Source of the DNA: Clostridium sp. KNHs205
GTDB lineage: Bacteria; Bacillota; Clostridia; Lachnospirales; Lachnospiraceae
Length of the DNA: 64,000 bases
Assembly: GCF_000702945.1 (NCBI RefSeq)
Contig: NZ_JNLE01000003.1
Coordinates: 1-64,000, forward strand
Reading direction: 5' to 3'
The notes below the pieces were generated by a model, which ran no database searches, was not told where the DNA came from, and was given only the letters and a program-made list of their open reading frames with translations. Each line of letters starts with the position of its first letter. Positions within the stretch are counted from its first letter, which is position 1. Of this stretch, positions 59,617 through 64,000 are shown piece by piece. A program made the translations under genes and the position numbers.

Positions 59617-59690
59617 ATTTAATATATTATTGCTCCTAATGTATCAGTACAACAAACAATTAATACCGGTTAGCCGGTATTAATATTCAG

Positions 59691-60515
59691 ATGTACCAGC
59701 GCATGTTTGAAATGGGAGGCCACAAACATTTTCAAACACACTCTGGTAACTATACCTCTTGGAATGGAGTGAATAACACAAATATTATGTTGACATATAT
59801 ACAAAGAAACGCTAAATTTATGCAGTCAATGTTCTTCGGAATGATACTTACCATGGCCGGCGGTTTTATGGATGTCTACTCCTATATGGTTCATGGAGGC
59901 GTATTTGCCACCGGGCAGACCGGTAACTTTGTACTTGTGGGAGTTTATCTTATCCAAAAAGACTACAAGCAGATGATTCATGCCCTGATTCCAATCCTAT
60001 CCTTCTGGTTAGGTGTATTCATAGCTCTCCATATGTATTATTTTCTAAAGGAGAAAGTTCCCTTATGGAATAAGGGAATACTGGTACTGGAAGTTCTAGT
60101 GCTCTTTACAGCAGGTCTGCTCCCCGCCTCTTTTCCTGATATGGCGGCTAACATACTGGTTTCCTTTGCTGCTTCCTTGCAATTCTGCACTTTTCGTACC
60201 TTTGGAAAAGGCGATAACTATTCCAGCGTATTTTGTACCGGAAATATGCGCTCCTGTGCAGAAAACTACTATAAATGGCTGGTAAGAAAAGAGTCCAAAT
60301 TCAAAAGAAGTGCTATCGGCTATTCCTTTATCCTGATATCCTTCTTCACAGGAGTTGCCATGGGGGGTCTAAGCTCAAAATTCTTACAGGAAAAAGCCAT
60401 CTGGATAATAGCCCTGCTGCTTCTTGGTGTTTTGATTCCTCCCTTTGTTTCAGAAAGAATTGCAGCAAAGAATGCCTCTGCTCTAGCAAAAAAGGGTGAA
60501 AATCAAATTCCTTAA
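59691..60515 (+). CDS. YoaK/DUF1275 family membrane protein
   Basis: This protein has up to 274 residues and six or seven predicted TM helices. Signatures are ILTMAGGFMDVYSYMVHGGV, FATGQTGNFVLVGVYL, and ASLQFCTFRTFGKGDNYSSV followed by FCTGNMRSCAENYYKWL. DUF1275 proteins are widespread and their function is unknown. The first 32 residues are polar and not part of the family, so the real start may be the ATG at 59787 (MLTYIQRNAKF). No strong ribosome site decides this. It follows the TetR gene by 75 bases on the same strand and could share its control. A terminator follows. Confidence 0.8.
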   Translation: MYQRMFEMGGHKHFQTHSGNYTSWNGVNNTNIMLTYIQRNAKFMQSMFFGMILTMAGGFMDVYSYMVHGGVFATGQTGNFVLVGVYLIQKDYKQMIHALIPILSFWLGVFIALHMYYFLKEKVPLWNKGILVLEVLVLFTAGLLPASFPDMAANILVSFAASLQFCTFRTFGKGDNYSSVFCTGNMRSCAENYYKWLVRKESKFKRSAIGYSFILISFFTGVAMGGLSSKFLQEKAIWIIALLLLGVLIPPFVSERIAAKNASALAKKGENQIP

Positions 60516-60547
60516 TAATGAGAAGCTACTTTCTTCTAGTGAATAAA

Positions 60548-60626
60548 GAAGCTGCAGACCCCTTCTCTCAAAGCTGTCTAAATATCGACAGATATTTGAT
60601 GAAGAAAGTCCTGCAGCTTCTTTTTA
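60548..60626 (+). terminator. Terminator of the YoaK gene
   Basis: GAAGCTGCAG (60548-60557) pairs with CTGCAGCTTC (60612-60621), followed by TTTTTATTT. The inside has a smaller imperfect stem. It lies 33 bases after the YoaK stop. Confidence 0.75.
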
Positions 60627-60701
60627 TTTATCAAAATATTATTCATTCATAAATTTCTAGCCTAAACTATAACATTGATTTTGATGTTAATATAACACCA
60701 G

Positions 60702-60779
60702 TTTTATAATGCAGTTATATAATGCTGTTATATAATGAAGTTTTATAATGCAGTTTAATAATGCAGTTTAATAATGCAG
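60702..60779. repeat. 13-bp tandem repeat, six units
   Basis: Six units of TTTTATAATGCAG, varying at a few positions (TTATATAATGCTG, TTTAATAATGCAG), run head to tail. No spacers, so not a CRISPR. The array lies between a gene terminator and the second long-hairpin element, the same layout as at 17.3 kb, but with an unrelated unit. Confidence 0.85.
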
Positions 60780-60890
60780 TTTTATATTTTTAATAATGAA
60801 GGCTATATTTCAGTTTTTAATTACTAGAGAGTCAAAAGTTCCAGTTGATTAAACATGCTAAAGTTAATTTCTCTTTTTCTCTTATACGAT

Positions 60891-61110
60891 TTCAGGAAAA
60901 ATGCACAAAACAGAAAGAGCGAATGCGCCTATGGAAAGGGATTAGAAGTCCTTTTCTCTGAATGTTTTGTGCTATATTTTAAAACAGATTGTTTGAGCGT
61001 AGCGAGTTATCTGTTTTAGAATATGCCCAGCACAAAATATTCAGAGAATTAGGACTTCTTAACCCTTGGAATGAAGCGTGAGTCTTTCTGTTTTGTGCAT
61101 TTTTCCGTCC
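60891..61110. repeat. Long-hairpin element, copy 2 (covarying structured repeat)
   Basis: This is the same fold as 17421-17641. The outer stem GGAAAAATG.ACAAAACAGAAAG pairs with CTTTCTGTTTTGT.CATTTTTCC. Next come AGAAGTCCT with AGGACTTCT, TTCTCTGAATGTTTTGTGCT with AGCACAAAATATTCAGAGAA (one G-T pair), and AAAACAGAT with ATCTGTTTT. The loop TGTTTGAGCGTAGCGAGTT and the bulge GAATGCGCCTATGG are unchanged. Stem positions that differ from copy 1 change on both arms. It lies between the convergent YoaK and GH88 genes. Confidence 0.8.
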
Positions 61111-61166
61111 GTATGACAACATAAAAGAACCGACTCAACTCAATATAAATATCTTCTAATTATTAA

Positions 61167-62318
61167 CTACCACAAAAAGATATCCTCACCCTTAAGCTTA
61201 AATATAGCCTCCATAAAATAATAATCAGCATAGATAATATTCATATGCTTGTTGGTGTGGTAAGCTTCTGAACAGTTCTCAACGATACCATCACTGTCCT
61301 CTGTCCAATTACATCTCTTTTCTTCCAGAGCCTTTAACATCTTTAGGGCTGCTCCCAGATACAGATCTTTCTCATGTTCTCCCACTGCCCTGGAGATCTC
61401 AATTAATCCGCAGGCTGCTATTGCTGCTGCGCAGGAATCCTCCCAGATATCTTCCTTCGGTTGTCTGAAATCAATGGGGATAAGTCCACTCTCAGGGATA
61501 TTTGCTATAAAATAATGAGCAACCCTTTTCGCAGTATCCAGATAGGCAGGATTTTTGGTATGCATATAACTTAAAATAAAACCATAAAGTGCCCAGGACT
61601 GGCCTCTGGTCCAGGAGGAACCTTTTTCATATCCCTGCCCTCCATGGGTGTCGATCTTTCCGCCCACTTCGGCATCAAACTCTACGATATGTTCACTGGA
61701 ACCATCAGGTCTTATGAAATTCTCCATCGCCGTATTCGCATGCATTACAGCGATGTGGCGGAATCTGGGATCTCCGGTTTCTTCAGAAGCCCAGTGCAAC
61801 AAAGGAATATTCATCATACAATCAATGATTGCCCAGCCTTTATTATTATCACTACCCCACTCATTCCAGGCACGTATATACTTTCCTACCGGATTAAAAC
61901 GCCCTGCCAACAGGTTTGCTACATGCAGCCCTCTTTTTTTAGATTCCTTGTTTCCTGTGAGCCTGTAATTAGCCACTGCTGTCAGCAGCCACATAAAACC
62001 AACATCATGATGAAGCCCGTAATAATCCTCTATACACTGATCCAGCTTCTCCTCGTTGAATCTTGCGATATCAGCATACTTTTCTTCTTTCGTTTCATGA
62101 TACATAAGCCACATCATTCCGCCCCAGAAACCATTGGTCCACCAGTTTAAGCCTTCTGATATACGATAGGGTTTATCACTGGAATCATAACTGTCATATG
62201 TGCCGTTAACTGTTGTATAAGGAATTTTCTCCTTTGATTTTTCACTGACCCAGGCCATTTTATGATTGATTTTTTCTGCTGTGGCTTCAACCCACTTTTT
62301 ATCCTTCTCCGTTAACAT
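61167..62318 (-). CDS. Glycoside hydrolase family 88 (unsaturated glucuronyl hydrolase)
   Basis: This 383-residue enzyme has an (alpha/alpha)6 barrel. Motifs are NWWTNGFWGGMMWLMYHETK, the catalytic-Asp region YGLHHDVGFMWL, the second Asp in AIIDCMMNIPLLHWAS, the substrate loop HGGQGYEKGSSWTRGQSWAL and EDSCAAAIAACGL. GH88 removes the 4,5-unsaturated uronic acid left by polysaccharide lyases; GH105 is the close alternative. There is no signal peptide, so it acts on imported oligosaccharides. The start at 62318 (MLTEKDKKWV) has GGAGG six bases upstream; the longer frame to 62381 has none. The GH28 gene lies upstream on the same strand. Confidence 0.88.
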   Translation of the reverse strand: MLTEKDKKWVEATAEKINHKMAWVSEKSKEKIPYTTVNGTYDSYDSSDKPYRISEGLNWWTNGFWGGMMWLMYHETKEEKYADIARFNEEKLDQCIEDYYGLHHDVGFMWLLTAVANYRLTGNKESKKRGLHVANLLAGRFNPVGKYIRAWNEWGSDNNKGWAIIDCMMNIPLLHWASEETGDPRFRHIAVMHANTAMENFIRPDGSSEHIVEFDAEVGGKIDTHGGQGYEKGSSWTRGQSWALYGFILSYMHTKNPAYLDTAKRVAHYFIANIPESGLIPIDFRQPKEDIWEDSCAAAIAACGLIEISRAVGEHEKDLYLGAALKMLKALEEKRCNWTEDSDGIVENCSEAYHTNKHMNIIYADYYFMEAIFKLKGEDIFLW

Positions 62319-62770
62319 AACGAACCTCCATAAACTTGCTATAAGTATCCGGTTACTGTCATAATATACTACCTTTACCACTCTGAGAAATATCGCTGTC
62401 TGAAAAATATAAAAAAATAATTTATTAGGATATACAGAATTCCCTGCAAGGATAAGTTCTTCTATTGTTGTAAGATAGGCAATTATCTGCAGGCATCATA
62501 GCAGTAACGATAAAAATGACCGGACATACCATATTTATTGTTATCATATATAGACTACCCTTTTTCCGGTATCCGGACAATGCCTTATCATGCTATACAC
62601 TGATTAATCCTGCTTTTTTATCTGTTAAAGTTTCCTGTTCCATTTTGTACGTCTAATAATCAGTCTGATAAACCATTCAATTTAGTATACTTGCTTTATG
62701 TCGTCCAGCATCCATTGGCCGCTTTTCTTTCAGAAAATCTGAAGTACTTGCTCACCATCTTTTCAGACAG
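62319..62770. other. Intergenic region upstream of the GH88 gene
   Basis: About 450 bases separate the GH28 stop from the GH88 start. I see no gene, terminator of good quality or repeat. The promoter of the GH88 gene should lie here, but no clear -35/-10 pair stands out. Confidence 0.5.
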
Positions 62771-64000
62771 CTATAGCAACCTGATATCATAAGCATAATT
62801 ACCGGTCTCAATATTTGCTTCTTCAAGGGCACTAACTCTCTGACCATTTATGACTAGATTATCAAATGCTACATCCTTTACATGGAACTCCTCGCTGTAG
62901 CCCTTAATCTGGGAGGTAACTTCCCCCTTCCCGTTATAATAAATATCCTGAAAAGAAATATGTTCTATCCTCCTGCCCGGTGCAGGATTATAATCCGGAT
63001 TGTATTTCACCTGAACGTCCAGTAGTTTCCCATGCTTAAAAGGCTCTATCCTTATGTTTTTATAACAGATATTCCTTACAGTATTTTTATCTCCCGGATT
63101 AATTGTCATACAGCCAAGGTAGCCGGCCTGGTATTCATTGTGCTCCAGAATATCGATATCTTCAAAGCTGATACCTTCAATCACATCTCCCTCATCTTCA
63201 TGATTTCCATGAGTACCGATATTTAGAGGATGCGCTACATCTGCCCAGACTGTGAGCCCTTTCACTGATATATTTTTGGAATCTCCCCTATACTCCCAAC
63301 GGCTTCCATAGATTGCAACACAATCATCGGAATTTCTAAGAAAACCACCCTGTATCCTGATGTTCTCACTGCTCATAATATCAATGCCGTCACTCCAGCC
63401 TTCACAGCTGAAGGCTTTAATATTATTTATCTCAACCTCTTTACAGCCGCCAATGTAGACCGTATAATGAGGTGGATTGATAAATATGATATCCTCAAGA
63501 CATATATTTTTAGCAAAGCTTAACCGCAGCCCGTTGATGCCGCTATAACGGTGAAAATCCCTCTGGCAGATAACGCCTCTTCCATAAATATGAATATTCT
63601 CTGTATGTGAGCAAATAAAGGCTCCGGCGATAACAGCTCCTCCGGCCAGATATATATTAGTATCAGAAGGCAGTCTGAGGGCAGTTTCTCTGAGGTAGTA
63701 GTGTCCTGGCTCAATATAGAGAGTTCTTCCCTTTGGCATTTCCGCCAGCCTTTTCATGACTTCGCTTCCAAACCCGTTAAGCCGGTTTAAGCTGCCGGAG
63801 ATCACCAGTGTATTTTCGCTCTTTTTATCCGGTATCTTTGTTTCTATCGCTCCGGCAAACAGGTGTAAATTATGTCTTCTGTCCTCATTAAATTCAATGG
63901 AAAGATTGACCGGCTTATCAATTGTAAAACGGAGAATCTTCGTATCACAACTGTAAGGAATACGAAGAGAAAGGGGGCGGATATCAACCTGATAAATATA
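62771..64000 (-). CDS. Glycoside hydrolase family 28 (polygalacturonase-like), 5' end beyond the window
   Basis: The last 409 residues are present; the frame is open to the right edge (YIYQVDIRPLSLRIPYSCDT ...). It is a right-handed beta-helix protein. Catalytic-site stretches are SDGIDIMSSENIRIQ and FLRNSDDCVAIYGSRW with the Asp pair of GH28, then THGNHEDEGDVIEGISFEDI. GH28 enzymes hydrolyse alpha-linked galacturonic acid in pectin or rhamnogalacturonan. The N-terminal part before the helix is a beta-domain seen in bacterial members acting inside the cell or on oligomers. With GH88 downstream this suggests a pectin-type utilisation locus continuing beyond the window. Confidence 0.85.
   Translation of the reverse strand, partial: YIYQVDIRPLSLRIPYSCDTKILRFTIDKPVNLSIEFNEDRRHNLHLFAGAIETKIPDKKSENTLVISGSLNRLNGFGSEVMKRLAEMPKGRTLYIEPGHYYLRETALRLPSDTNIYLAGGAVIAGAFICSHTENIHIYGRGVICQRDFHRYSGINGLRLSFAKNICLEDIIFINPPHYTVYIGGCKEVEINNIKAFSCEGWSDGIDIMSSENIRIQGGFLRNSDDCVAIYGSRWEYRGDSKNISVKGLTVWADVAHPLNIGTHGNHEDEGDVIEGISFEDIDILEHNEYQAGYLGCMTINPGDKNTVRNICYKNIRIEPFKHGKLLDVQVKYNPDYNPAPGRRIEHISFQDIYYNGKGEVTSQIKGYSEEFHVKDVAFDNLVINGQRVSALEEANIETGNYAYDIRLL

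Noticed and set aside
1-64000. tRNA or rRNA genes
   Set aside because: No cloverleaf with a TTCRA arm or rRNA-conserved stretch was seen in intergenic regions. A covariance-model scan would settle this.

Overview
The window looks like a chromosomal segment of a low-GC, spore-forming, plant-polysaccharide-degrading Clostridia, most likely Lachnospiraceae (Anaerocolumna or Lachnoclostridium type). This is inferred from AG-rich ribosome sites, a complete cotJABC spore-coat operon, a Csp-like subtilase, an RpoD-type sigma factor, class C group II introns of a type common in this family, and pectin glycosidases. I see no rRNA, tRNA or CRISPR array.

Layout. 1-4.6 kb: 5' end of a surface adhesin (frameshifted in its signal peptide), then two decayed group II introns, each sitting just after a terminator-like hairpin. 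4.6-12.3 kb (minus strand): a two-component pair (hybrid sensor kinase with a degenerate first kinase module plus a REC-SARP regulator), an rRNA-type methyltransferase, a LacI regulator and an SGNH hydrolase. 12.7-17.3 kb (plus): a ydjFGHI-like envelope-stress cluster (PspA, zinc-ribbon membrane protein, TPM protein, SPFH protein). 17.7-28.6 kb: housekeeping genes (phosphoglucomutase, class II aldolase, DinB with a LexA-type box in its promoter, Mrp-type Fe-S carrier plus DUF134 regulator, amidase, MIF-like protein, RpoD, PlsC, zinc-ribbon protein). 28.8-40.4 kb: AT-rich accessory region with a large serine recombinase, a second recombinase remnant, 17-bp direct repeats, small membrane or secreted orphans, tandem paralogues, and a segmental duplication carrying a cupin fragment and a stand-alone LexA DNA-binding domain. 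40.5-46.9 kb: a spore-surface region. Three otherwise unrelated proteins (a von Willebrand A protein with a Cys-Pro-Pro linker, a Thr-tailed small protein, and a Cys-rich propeller-like protein) share the same ~70-residue C-terminal module. They flank a glycosyltransferase and lie next to cotJABC. 47-52 kb: a promoter-leader-terminator unit, a MutS2-like ATPase without Smr domain, and an OmpR-type two-component system. 52.4-60.5 kb: a P-type cation ATPase, a TerC protein with a start-codon problem, a PdaA-like deacetylase, an MFS pump with three TetR-type operators, a TetR regulator and a YoaK protein. 61-64 kb: GH88 and GH28 enzymes for pectin-type substrates.

Two items stand out. First, the 40.5-45.7 kb spore-surface cluster, which reads as a small system: a module that probably docks proteins on the spore, a Thr-rich potential glycan acceptor, and its glycosyltransferase. 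Second, two copies of a ~220-nt long-hairpin element (17.4 and 60.9 kb) with many compensatory base changes, an invariant apical loop, and a nearby short tandem-repeat array at both sites, each lying between convergent genes.

All calls come from reading the sequence and its translations by eye. No database search, folding program or alignment tool was run.
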